The translations under genes and the position numbers were made by a program. From the NCBI GenBank assembly GCA_019454915.1, contig JACFNM010000203.1, forward strand, positions 1 to 7,585: a stretch of DNA of 7,585 nucleotides. The letters run 5' to 3'. Source of the DNA: Chitinophagaceae bacterium. GTDB taxonomy: Bacteria; Bacteroidota; Bacteroidia; Chitinophagales; Chitinophagaceae. Position 1 is the stretch's first letter, and each line of letters starts with the position of its first letter. Shown here piece by piece: positions 1-7,396 of the stretch. The notes beneath the pieces were generated by a model. It worked only from the letters and a program-made list of their open reading frames with translations, did not search any database and was not told where the DNA came from.

Positions 1-800
1 TGTGCCACTTTTACCAGCGTATCAATCCCTACTACATCTGCGGTACGGAAAGTAGCCGATTTGGGTCTTCCCAATATAGGACCTGACAGCGCTTCGACCT
101 CATCAATGCTTAAACCCAATTTTTCCATGAGTTTAAAAATGGAAGCAATACTATATACGCCTATCCGGTTGGCAATAAATGCCGGCGTATCCTTGCACAA
201 AACAGTAGTTTTACCGAGATATAAATCACCATATTCTACTAAGAAATCTATTACTGCTTTATCCGTAAAAGGAGTAGGAATAATCTCCAGTAAACGTAAA
301 TAACGGGGAGGATTAAAAAAATGCGTTCCGCAAAAATGCTTTTTAAAATCTTCGCTTCTACCTTCTGCCATCAGATGAATAGGAATCCCGGATGTATTGG
401 ACGTAATCAGCGTTCCCGGCTTCCGATACTTTTCAACTTCATTAAATACCTGTTGTTTTATATCGAGTCTCTCAACAACCACTTCAATTACCCAGTCGCA
501 ATCCGCAATATCCTTCATATTGTCCGTAAAATTTCCAGTCGTAATCCGCTTAGTAACCTCGTTAGTGTATACCGGCGAAGGATTCGATTTAAGTGTGGAG
601 GCGAGGGCATCCTGAACAATCCGGTTTCTCACCTTAGCGCTATCAAGGGTAAGCCCTCTGGCTTTTTCGGCATCATTTAACTCCAAAGGCGCAATATCCA
701 TCAACAAAACCGGTACACCGGCTCCCGCAAAATGACAGGCAATACGGGAACCCATTACTCCCGACCCTAAGACAGCTACTTTTTTGATGATTCTTTTCAT
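1..800 (-). CDS. fadN: FadN-like 3-hydroxyacyl-CoA dehydrogenase (N-terminal part, cut by the window edge)
   Basis: This is the 5' third of a beta-oxidation enzyme that oxidises L-3-hydroxyacyl-CoA to 3-ketoacyl-CoA with NAD+ in the cytoplasm. The open frame runs leftward from ATG at 800-798 (MKRIIKKVAVLGSGVMGSRI) to the window edge, giving 266 codons without a stop. Visible motifs are the Rossmann loop G12-x-G14-x-x-G17, the acidic residue D35 that would contact the NAD ribose, E110 in a VIEVVVERL strand, and S134 in TSNTSGI. The catalytic pair is H160 (HFFNPPRY) and E172 (LLEIIP), with the usual 12-residue spacing, and N211 lies in DTPAFIANRIG. The segment GPILGRPKSATFRTADVVG is typical of Bacillus FadN, a protein of about 790 residues with a C-terminal enoyl-CoA hydratase domain, so a bifunctional enzyme is expected; the second domain lies outside the window. 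No clear Shine-Dalgarno precedes the start. It is divergent from the glycerate kinase gene. All key residues seen are intact. Confidence 0.93.
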   Translation of the reverse strand, partial: MKRIIKKVAVLGSGVMGSRIACHFAGAGVPVLLMDIAPLELNDAEKARGLTLDSAKVRNRIVQDALASTLKSNPSPVYTNEVTKRITTGNFTDNMKDIADCDWVIEVVVERLDIKQQVFNEVEKYRKPGTLITSNTSGIPIHLMAEGRSEDFKKHFCGTHFFNPPRYLRLLEIIPTPFTDKAVIDFLVEYGDLYLGKTTVLCKDTPAFIANRIGVYSIASIFKLMEKLGLSIDEVEALSGPILGRPKSATFRTADVVGIDTLVKVA

Positions 801-922
801 CTGATAATTGATATTTTTTGATTGACGGACGAATTTAAAGATTCATCTATGTTTAAATCTTCAAACAAAGTCCGGAAACAACTTCCTTATATTGTTTAAT
901 TTTATCGGGTTAACGCTAATTA

Positions 923-940
923 GTTAGTTAAACAACTAAC
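923..940. promoter_or_regulatory. Perfect inverted repeat in the divergent intergenic region, candidate operator
   Basis: The repeat is GTTAGTT-aaac-AACTAAC: two perfect 7-bp arms around a 4-bp centre. A second 8-bp palindrome, CTAATTAG at 916-923, overlaps its left edge by one base. It lies 123 bp from the fadN-like start and 73 bp from the glycerate kinase start, inside the 212-bp region between the two divergent genes. The size and symmetry suit a dimeric regulator of the MarR or TetR type, and such regulators commonly control fad genes; assigning one here is inference because no regulator gene is in the window. A hairpin role is unlikely, since no T-run follows on either strand. I could not assign a confident Bacteroidota promoter (TTTG, then TAnnTTTG) elsewhere in 801-1012. 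Confidence 0.45.
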
Positions 941-1012
941 GCTTACCGAAGGTAATATAAAATTGATTGAGAAAATACATTGCGTCGTTGAAAACTAATA
1001 TCCATTTGAGCT

Positions 1013-2326
1013 ATGATAAGAGAAAATGCTTTAGAAATATTTCTGACAGGAGTGGAGGTCGTCAAACCCGGACATTTTATTCCGGGACATATCCTGATAA
1101 ATGGGAACGAATTATTAGCGGGAGACCAAACAATCCACTTGGACAAAATCGGAAAGGTCTATGTAGCAGCCGTCGGGAAGGCCTCTTCGGCAATGGCAGA
1201 GGAAACAGAGAAAATTTTACAGCAAAAGATATCGGACGGACTCGTCATCACCAAATATGGCCACGCACTTCCATTAAACTCATGCCGGACAATAGAATCC
1301 GGGCATCCTATACCCGATGAAAATAGTTTGAAGGGGGGCGAAGCCATGATTTCCTTTTTTAAAAAGACTAACAAAGGCGACTTGATCATTTTATTGGTTA
1401 GTGGAGGCGCTTCCGCGCTAATGGCAGATGCTCCACCCGCCTGCACGCTAACCGATATCCAAATTACCGGTCAGTTATTACTGGACTGTGGCGCCGATAT
1501 TGAAGAAATCAATACCATTAGAAAGCACTTGTCAGCTATCAAGGGGGGGCAACTGATGCAGTACACTCAGGCAACCGTGGTAGCACTTATATTGAGCGAT
1601 GCGCCAGGCGATGACCTGTCGGTTATCGCCAGCGGGCTTACCGCGCCCGATAATACCACTTTTGAGGATGCCTGGAAAATCATTGAAAAATACAGACTCC
1701 AGGAGGAACTCCCTGTGGAAGTTCGAACACACCTGCTCTCGGGCCGACAAGGCAGTATACCCGATACGCCCAAGTCCGGAAGTCCAATATTTCAAAATGT
1801 CCATAATACTTTAGTAGCTACCAATCGCCATGCCTTGGACGCTGCAGCGAGGAAAGCCGTGGAGCTGGGTTACCGCACAACTATCCTCTATCCGGCGTTA
1901 TCCGGAGAAGCGGATGAAAAAGCGAGAGAGTTTACAGAGGTGCTTCTCCGGGAGAGAAAGCAGGGTCCCGTCTGTGTTTTGTGGGGTGGGGAATCAACCG
2001 TTACCATGAAGAGTAAAGGGAAGGGAGGCCGTAACCAGCAATTTGCGTTGGCAGCGCTTAATTACTTAAAAAAGGAAGAAACAATAAAAGAAGTCTCATT
2101 CGCACTTTTAGCCGGAGGTACCGATGGAACCGATGGACCTACCGATGCGGCCGGAGCAATCATTACCAGACAGTCGTTAGAAAAAGCAGCGGACTTGCAG
2201 ATTTCTCCCGAAGCCTATTTAGGCGGTAATGATTCCTACCATTTCTTTGAAAAGACGGGAGACCTGATAAAAACAGGTCCCACACAAACCAATGTTATGG
2301 ACCTTATTGTGGGGCTAATTGATTAA
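1013..2326 (+). CDS. Glycerate 2-kinase, type II (DUF4147/MOFRL family)
   Basis: This 437-residue cytoplasmic enzyme is predicted to phosphorylate D-glycerate with ATP to 2-phosphoglycerate, linking glycerate from serine, glyoxylate or sugar-acid breakdown to lower glycolysis. The N-terminal DUF4147 domain carries AAVGKASSAM (53-62, with K56 as the presumed catalytic lysine), SGGASALM (130-137), the NTIRKHLSAIKGG segment (167-179), LSDAPGDD (194-201) and SGLTAPDNTTFEDA (207-220). The C-terminal MOFRL domain carries GGESTVTM then GKGGRNQQFAL (R340 is likely an active-site arginine), GGTDGTDGPTDAAGA (368-382) and NDSYHFF...GDLIKTGPTQTNVMDL near the end. The length is normal for the family. The start is well fixed: an in-frame TGA stands at 1007-1009, and this ATG is the first start after it. 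There is no strong Shine-Dalgarno. The next gene follows after 55 bp on the same strand. The family symbols gckA and ttuD are both in use, so none is assigned. Confidence 0.95.
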   Translation: MIRENALEIFLTGVEVVKPGHFIPGHILINGNELLAGDQTIHLDKIGKVYVAAVGKASSAMAEETEKILQQKISDGLVITKYGHALPLNSCRTIESGHPIPDENSLKGGEAMISFFKKTNKGDLIILLVSGGASALMADAPPACTLTDIQITGQLLLDCGADIEEINTIRKHLSAIKGGQLMQYTQATVVALILSDAPGDDLSVIASGLTAPDNTTFEDAWKIIEKYRLQEELPVEVRTHLLSGRQGSIPDTPKSGSPIFQNVHNTLVATNRHALDAAARKAVELGYRTTILYPALSGEADEKAREFTEVLLRERKQGPVCVLWGGESTVTMKSKGKGGRNQQFALAALNYLKKEETIKEVSFALLAGGTDGTDGPTDAAGAIITRQSLEKAADLQISPEAYLGGNDSYHFFEKTGDLIKTGPTQTNVMDLIVGLID

Positions 2327-2344
2327 GCCACCAGGAAAACATTC

Positions 2345-2366
2345 TTAGATTAATAACGTTAGATTA
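2345..2366 (+). repeat. Short direct repeat TTAGATTA x2 upstream of the DprE1-like gene
   Basis: TTAGATTA occurs at 2345-2352 and again at 2359-2366, a 14-bp start-to-start distance, within the 55-bp gap between glycerate kinase and the oxidase. The stretch CATTTTTG (2370-2377) follows and matches the Bacteroidota -7 element TAnnTTTG at all but the first base, just before the first ATG. If this were a promoter the transcript would be almost leaderless, but no good -33 element is visible. No terminator hairpin separates the two genes. The repeat may be chance in AT-rich DNA. Confidence 0.2.
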
Positions 2367-2381
2367 TCTCATTTTTGTACT

Positions 2382-3725
2382 ATGGTCGCAATGAAAAAAG
2401 AGAGACTGTCAGGTTGGGGTAACTATCCAATGACCATTGGCTATGTCGCCCGTCCATCCAATGCCCGTCAAACGAGCGAATTATTCACCGAAGGTACTGT
2501 TATTGCCCGGGGATTAGGAAGAAGCTACGGCGACCAGGCCATTCATACAAATAAAAATGTTTGTATCTGCACCCGGATGCATCATTTTCTTTCATGGGAT
2601 GAACAGACAGGTATATTGGAATGTGAGGCAGGCGTCAGTCTCGATGAAATCATCACCACTTTCGCACCGCGGGGATGGATGCCCATGATATGCCCCGGCA
2701 CGAAGTTTGTGACGATCGGCGGCGCCATAGCAAATGACATTCACGGCAAAGCTCATCACACGGATGGCTCCTTTATTAACTCCGTCATTTCTTTTTCCAT
2801 CTTATTAGCAAACGGAGATATCGTCACGGCGTCGAGAGAAGAAAACAGGGAGCTATTTCTTGCCAATTTCGGAGGGCTGGGACTACTGGGTATTATTTTA
2901 ACGGCTACCATTCAATTGCGTAAAATTGAAACAACCTATTTTAAGCAAAAATCTGTCAAGGTCCATAATCTTGAAGAAATGCTGGAAGCGCTGGAGCAGT
3001 ATAAAAGCTATAACTATTCTGTGGCATGGGTAGACCCGTTAGCTACCGGAAAGCGCCTTGGGAGAGGTGTTTTGACGGTCGGCGACGCAGCATCCCTTGA
3101 ATCCCTGCCTGAGAACCTAAAGAAAAATCCGTTAAAAATTCACGCTGCTTCGAAAATCAGTCTCCCTTTTTTCTTACCCAATTTTGCGCTCAATAACCTC
3201 ACTGTCCGGTTGCTCAACCAGGTGATCGGATACGTACAGAACTCTCCCAAAGAGTTTGTGCACTACGAAAAATTCTTTTTCCCGCTGGATATGATTAACA
3301 ACTGGAACAGGGGTTACGGAAAACGGGGGTTCATTCAATATCAGTTCGTAATTCCCGAAGAAAATGGCAAAGCTAACCTCAGGCAAATCATGGAAATGAT
3401 CGCAGGCAGCAAGTGTACGCCCTTTCTCAATGTATTTAAGAAAATGGGGAAAGGGCAGGGTTTTTTATCTTTCCCTTTCAGGGGTTACACATTAGCGATA
3501 GATTTCCCTGTAACCAGAGACCTGGCCGCTTTCACCAGACGGCTGGATGAAGTTGTGCTACAGGCTGGCGGAAGAATATACCTCGGAAAGGATGCTATGC
3601 TCGATAAAGTTACCTTTCAAAAAATGTATCCACAGTATGAAGAATGGCTATCTATAAAAGCCCAATACGATCCCACTAATGTTTTTTCCTCCGACCTGTC
3701 AAAGAGACTGGGGTTGGAAGCCTAA
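2382..3725 (+). CDS. DprE1-like FAD-dependent oxidase (FAD-binding PCMH / aldonolactone oxidase superfamily)
   Basis: This 447-residue flavoprotein aligns from memory along its full length with mycobacterial DprE1, which oxidises the 2'-OH of decaprenylphosphoryl-ribose. The FAD domain shows ARGLGRSYGD (42-51, Y49 equivalent to DprE1 Y60), PGTKFVTIGGAIANDIHGK (105-123, H121-G122-K123 equivalent to H132-G133-K134) and FGGLGLLGIILTATI. The substrate domain shows YSVAWVDP (W216), FFPLDMINNWNRGYG, QYQFVIP (Q319 and Q321, equivalent to Q334/Q336), FLNVFKKMG (K353, equivalent to K367) and YLGKDAM (K403, equivalent to K418). At the position of DprE1 C387, the residue attacked by benzothiazinones, this protein has A372 (YTLAIDFP). 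No signal peptide is seen. No DprE2-type reductase is adjacent, and the true substrate is unknown; a polyprenyl-phosphate sugar or an aldonolactone are both possible. ATG 2382 is the longest start, and the internal ATG at 2391 (MKKERLSGWGNYP) is an equally likely one. Confidence 0.88.
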   Translation: MVAMKKERLSGWGNYPMTIGYVARPSNARQTSELFTEGTVIARGLGRSYGDQAIHTNKNVCICTRMHHFLSWDEQTGILECEAGVSLDEIITTFAPRGWMPMICPGTKFVTIGGAIANDIHGKAHHTDGSFINSVISFSILLANGDIVTASREENRELFLANFGGLGLLGIILTATIQLRKIETTYFKQKSVKVHNLEEMLEALEQYKSYNYSVAWVDPLATGKRLGRGVLTVGDAASLESLPENLKKNPLKIHAASKISLPFFLPNFALNNLTVRLLNQVIGYVQNSPKEFVHYEKFFFPLDMINNWNRGYGKRGFIQYQFVIPEENGKANLRQIMEMIAGSKCTPFLNVFKKMGKGQGFLSFPFRGYTLAIDFPVTRDLAAFTRRLDEVVLQAGGRIYLGKDAMLDKVTFQKMYPQYEEWLSIKAQYDPTNVFSSDLSKRLGLEA

Positions 3726-3772
3726 TGTCATTTTCTTGCCGGTTATAATTAGCGCCATCCGATTCCCTTCTT

Positions 3773-3805
3773 TTTCTGCCTGGTATACAATAATTTCTAA
3801 CTTTA
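3773..3805 (+). promoter_or_regulatory. Candidate Bacteroidota promoter for the barrel protein gene
   Basis: TAACTTTA at 3798-3805 matches the Bacteroidota -7 consensus TAnnTTTG at all but the last base. A T-rich TTTCTG at 3773-3778 lies 19 bp upstream, the usual spacing to the -33 element, but it is a poor match to TTTG. Transcription would start near 3810, giving a leader of about 20 nt before the TTG start. The 104-bp gap after the oxidase gene contains no obvious terminator, so read-through from upstream is also possible. Confidence 0.3.
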
Positions 3806-3817
3806 GGCATTGATACA

Positions 3818-3832
3818 AAAAGGGAACGATTG
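3818..3832 (+). promoter_or_regulatory. Ribosome binding site and TTG start of the barrel protein
   Basis: The purine run AAAAGGGA ends 4 bases before TTG at 3830-3832. In the same frame the previous stop is TAA at 3791-3793, and there is no ATG or GTG between them. TTG is therefore the only common start that retains the signal peptide. A Shine-Dalgarno-like sequence is notable because the other genes here lack one. Confidence 0.6.
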
Positions 3833-6800
3833 AAAAACCGGCTGCTACTGATATGGATGTGCTTGATGGGACTGCGCTTGGGATTTGCCCAGGAAAACCC
3901 TTCCCTGTCAAATCTGAGAAAAAAGCTGCTTCCCCTGGCGGCTTCGGATACACTGATTCTCGATACCTTAAGTATTGTTCCCGGGACGGTACAAGTAAAA
4001 GGAGTGGATAGCAGCGACTACGTACTGGATTTTGAGAATAGTCGTATATGCTGGAAGAAAAAGCCTTCAGCAGATACAGTATTCGTTTCTTACCGGGTGT
4101 TTCCCGGCAAGTTAAATACGGTATATCAGCGCATGCGTTTCGACAGTGTCAGCAATTTTTTTCTGGCTTCTCCGGAAACCATTCAACACCCCGGCTCTCT
4201 ACAGAATTCTATATTCGACTTCGGCAACATCAATTACAATGGAAGCTTCGGCCGGGGGCTCTCTTTTGGCAACCAGCAAAATGTAGTATTAAACTCCACA
4301 CTTAATCTGCAAATGAATGGATATCTGGCTGACAGCATTCAATTGGCCGCCGCCATAACAGACAGTAATATACCTATCCAACCGGATGGGAATACACAGA
4401 ACCTGAATGAATTTGATAAGGTTTTTATTCAGTTTAAGAAGGGCGGCTGGCATTTTGATATTGGCGACATAGACATACGCCAGCAAAAACATTACTTTCT
4501 GAACTATTACTCGCGACTACAGGGCGCCACTTTCGGACAGAAATCACAAATAGGACCTTCCATGAGCAACGACCTTCTGCTAAGCGGAGCCATTGCTAAA
4601 GGGAAATATACGCGTAATATTTTTGAAGGAGTAGAAGGCAACCAGGGGCCCTATCGCCTGCAAGGTCCCAACAATGAACTGTTCTTTATTGTTCTCGCCG
4701 GTACGGAGCGCGTATATATAGACGGCAAATTAATGCAGCGCGGAGAAGACCAGGATTATGTCATTAATTACAATACGGCTGAAATCACGTTCACTCCCAA
4801 ACGAATGATTACTAAGGATATCCGCATTCAGGTCGAATTCAGCTATGCAGACCGAAACTATTTAAACTCCCAATTATTTATTTCAGATGAGGCAGCTATT
4901 GGTAAGAAATGGAAATTGCGCGTTGCAGCCTATTCAAACGCAGACGCAAAAAACTCTCCCATCAATCAGACACTGGAACCCGGCCAGAAACAATTCCTCG
5001 CCGACCTTGGCGATAGTATATATAAAGCGCTCTACCCATCTTATGTATTGGATACTTTTTCTGCAAATAAAATATTGTATAAAAAGATTGACACGGTATT
5101 GAATAATGGTAGCATCTACGATTCAGTGTTTGTCCATTCTATTAACCCGTCCGATACCTTGTATAACCTTGTATTTACTGAAGTAGGCCCGGGCATGGGT
5201 GATTATAGGACGGACGAAACCAGTGCAGCCAATGGAAAATTATTTAAGTGGGTAGCGCCTGATGAACAGGGTAACCGTCAGGGCAGCTATGCGCCGGTTA
5301 TACTATTGATTACTCCCAAAAAACAACAGTTGGTAAGCGTGGGTGCGGATTATGCTATTTCTGACCGCACAAGTGTTAGTACGGAAATAGCGGCAAGCAG
5401 TTATAATATCAATAGCTTTTCAAAAAGAGACAAAGGCGATGATATCGGATATGCCCTAAAATTAAAACTGAACGACCAGAGATCTCTGAAGGGCAGTAAG
5501 AAAGGTCTGGAGCTATATAGCCGGCTGAGTTACGAATGGGTACAGGATCGGTTTAAGCCGGTGGAGCGTTTGAGGGATGTGGAATTTTCCAGAAGATGGG
5601 GACTGCCATTGAATGGCTTGGGTAATGCGAACGAAGGTTTAATGCAGGCAGAAGTTGAATTAAAAAGTGTCAGAGGGAACACCATCCGGTATCAATTTGA
5701 AAACTATAACCGGTCAGACGGATATCAGGGTATACGAAACGGCATCCGTTACCGGGCCGACTACGGTCAATGGCATCTTAATAATCAATTAGATATCACT
5801 TCATTTGACTTGCGGGATCAGCAAGGATACTATTTGAAGCCTCTTTTCGAAATTTCAAGAACGATGCCTAAAATAGGAAACTATCTAGTAGGCGGAAGCT
5901 ATTCCGGTGAACGTAATAGCATTCAATACAAGGCATTGGATTCTATGAATACCGGCAGCTTTGCCTATGAAACCTGGCAGGCGTATCTGAAATCTCCTTT
6001 AGAGAAACCCAACAAGTGGGGCGTGACGTATTATACCCGAACGAACCAGTCCCCGTACCGATCTAGGCTAATCTCATTGGATCGAAGCAGTAATGTAAAT
6101 GTGTATACAGAGTTATTGAAAAATGAACGGCACCAGTTGAAGGTTAACTTTACCTATCGGAAATTAAATGTCATAGATAACAAACTCAGTTCCCAAAAAC
6201 CGGAAGAGTCGGTATTAAGCAGGACGGAGTATTTTGTAAACGAACTAAAAGGGCTCATTACTGGGAATGTACTCTATGAGGTAGGAACGGGGCAGGAACA
6301 AAAACGTGATTTTACTTATGTAGAAGTGCCTCCGGGCCAGGGACAATATACATGGATTGATTATAATGAAAACGGGATACCGGAATTGAACGAGTTTGAG
6401 CTTTCGCAATTTCAGGATCAGGCAAAGTATATCCGTATATTTACTCCAACCAATGAATTTATCCGGGCAAACTATCTGCAGTTTAATTATAACCTGATCC
6501 TTAATCCCCGCTCCCGCATTGACCTGACCAAAGCCAATGGATTCCAACGGTTTTTAACCCGGTTTTACCTTCAAAGTTCTTTACAAATTTATAAGAAAGA
6601 AACCGCAGGCAAATTACAGTTCAATCCGTTTGAGGTACCGTTAGCCGATACATCTCTTATCATTTTAAACCAGATATTCAGTAATTCACTTTCATTTAAC
6701 CGGTTCAGTAATAAATGGGGGTTGGACATCAATAATATTCATAGCAGCAATAAATCTTTTCTCACCTATGGATATGAGAGTCGCCTAACTAACGACTGGA

Positions 6801-7321
6801 ATGCCAAAACACGATGGAACATCAACCGCTACCTGGTTCTTGAATGGACCGGTAAAACTGTACAGAACCGGTTGATTACCCCCGGTTTCGAAAATCAGAA
6901 TTACACGATTCAATCCGAAGGCATTGAGCCAAAATTGTCCTTCATACGCGGAACAGACTTCCGAATAGCTATGGGTTACCGGTATGAAGACAAACGCAAC
7001 CTGGATTCCGTACAAAAAGCAACAATAAATTCGGTCACCAGTGAAGTAAAATACAATGTTCTGTCAAGCAGTTCAATTGCAGCGAGATTTTCTTTTGTCA
7101 ACATCCATTATGCCGATCCGAATAACGGCGATAAAGCGAATACCAGTGTAGCTTATATTATGCTGGATGCTCTCTTGCCCGGGAAAAACTACTTATGGGC
7201 AGTAGACTTTAGCAAAAGGCTCACCTCCTATCTTGAGTTGAATTTTCAATATGAAGGAAGAAAAGCCGGCACCTCAGCCACGGTACATATCGGCAGGGCA
7301 TCCCTGAGAGCATTATTTTAA
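3830..7321 (+). CDS. Large exported outer-membrane beta-barrel protein, function unknown
   Basis: This 1163-residue protein begins with a signal peptide: K2/R4, a hydrophobic stretch at 5-19, and probable cleavage after A20 in GFA-QENP. No lipobox fits, since C11 lies inside the hydrophobic core. Residues about 40-90 form a small beta-domain (LDTLSIVPGTVQV...DTVFVSYRV). Residues 129-235 hold conserved-looking motifs (GRGLSFGNQQNVVLNSTLNL, AAITDSNIPIQPDGNTQ, GDIDIRQQKHYFLNYYSRLQGATF). Residues 270-323 hold GNQGPYRLQGPNNE and RVYIDGKLMQRGEDQDYVI, followed by EITFTP. From about 500 onward, alternating polar/aromatic strands suggest a large barrel. D844-E855 (DYNENGIPELNE) fits an EF-hand-like calcium loop. 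The chain ends in ...SLRALF, and a terminal Phe is typical of BAM-inserted barrels. I recall similar unnamed proteins in Bacteroidota but cannot name the family. It has neither a TonB box nor a plug domain that I can see, and a T9SS C-terminal domain is not evident. Confidence 0.85.
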   Translation: MKNRLLLIWMCLMGLRLGFAQENPSLSNLRKKLLPLAASDTLILDTLSIVPGTVQVKGVDSSDYVLDFENSRICWKKKPSADTVFVSYRVFPGKLNTVYQRMRFDSVSNFFLASPETIQHPGSLQNSIFDFGNINYNGSFGRGLSFGNQQNVVLNSTLNLQMNGYLADSIQLAAAITDSNIPIQPDGNTQNLNEFDKVFIQFKKGGWHFDIGDIDIRQQKHYFLNYYSRLQGATFGQKSQIGPSMSNDLLLSGAIAKGKYTRNIFEGVEGNQGPYRLQGPNNELFFIVLAGTERVYIDGKLMQRGEDQDYVINYNTAEITFTPKRMITKDIRIQVEFSYADRNYLNSQLFISDEAAIGKKWKLRVAAYSNADAKNSPINQTLEPGQKQFLADLGDSIYKALYPSYVLDTFSANKILYKKIDTVLNNGSIYDSVFVHSINPSDTLYNLVFTEVGPGMGDYRTDETSAANGKLFKWVAPDEQGNRQGSYAPVILLITPKKQQLVSVGADYAISDRTSVSTEIAASSYNINSFSKRDKGDDIGYALKLKLNDQRSLKGSKKGLELYSRLSYEWVQDRFKPVERLRDVEFSRRWGLPLNGLGNANEGLMQAEVELKSVRGNTIRYQFENYNRSDGYQGIRNGIRYRADYGQWHLNNQLDITSFDLRDQQGYYLKPLFEISRTMPKIGNYLVGGSYSGERNSIQYKALDSMNTGSFAYETWQAYLKSPLEKPNKWGVTYYTRTNQSPYRSRLISLDRSSNVNVYTELLKNERHQLKVNFTYRKLNVIDNKLSSQKPEESVLSRTEYFVNELKGLITGNVLYEVGTGQEQKRDFTYVEVPPGQGQYTWIDYNENGIPELNEFELSQFQDQAKYIRIFTPTNEFIRANYLQFNYNLILNPRSRIDLTKANGFQRFLTRFYLQSSLQIYKKETAGKLQFNPFEVPLADTSLIILNQIFSNSLSFNRFSNKWGLDINNIHSSNKSFLTYGYESRLTNDWNAKTRWNINRYLVLEWTGKTVQNRLITPGFENQNYTIQSEGIEPKLSFIRGTDFRIAMGYRYEDKRNLDSVQKATINSVTSEVKYNVLSSSSIAARFSFVNIHYADPNNGDKANTSVAYIMLDALLPGKNYLWAVDFSKRLTSYLELNFQYEGRKAGTSATVHIGRASLRALF

Positions 7322-7360
7322 GTTTTCTACAGACGTGAATAGTATGCCTCCAATTGAGTA

Positions 7361-7390
7361 GGAAGATAGGGATTACCTCGCTATCTGTCC
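7361..7390 (-). ncRNA. Group II intron domain VI hairpin
   Basis: The minus strand folds as GGA-c-AGATAG, a 10-nt loop, then CTATCT-TCC: a 6-bp stem extended by three more pairs after a one-base bulge. It stands directly 3' of domain V and just before the intron end, as domain VI should. The bulge is on the 5' side, and I do not see the classical bulged branch-point adenosine on the 3' side. IIC introns often splice by hydrolysis instead of branching, so this alone does not show inactivity. Confidence 0.6.
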
Positions 7391-7396
7391 TCTCAC

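Noticed and set aside
321..680. Plus-strand open frame of 119 codons
   Set aside because: It is antisense to the fadN-like gene, whose motifs are unmistakable on the minus strand; the translation has no recognisable pattern.
842..865. AAGATT/AATCTT partial inverted repeat upstream of the fadN-like gene
   Set aside because: Only six bases pair in AT-rich DNA, with no promoter context; chance is likely.
967..1320. Plus-strand open frame overlapping the glycerate kinase start
   Set aside because: It is a shadow frame of the kinase, which has conserved motifs from K56 onward in its own frame.
1013..3725. Glycerate kinase plus DprE1-like oxidase as a dedicated two-gene pathway
   Set aside because: The 55-bp spacing allows cotranscription, but no known chemistry links the two reactions, and adjacency alone is weak evidence.
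6245..6547. Minus-strand open frame of 100 codons within the barrel gene
   Set aside because: It is antisense to a continuous coding frame and lacks a start context or motifs.
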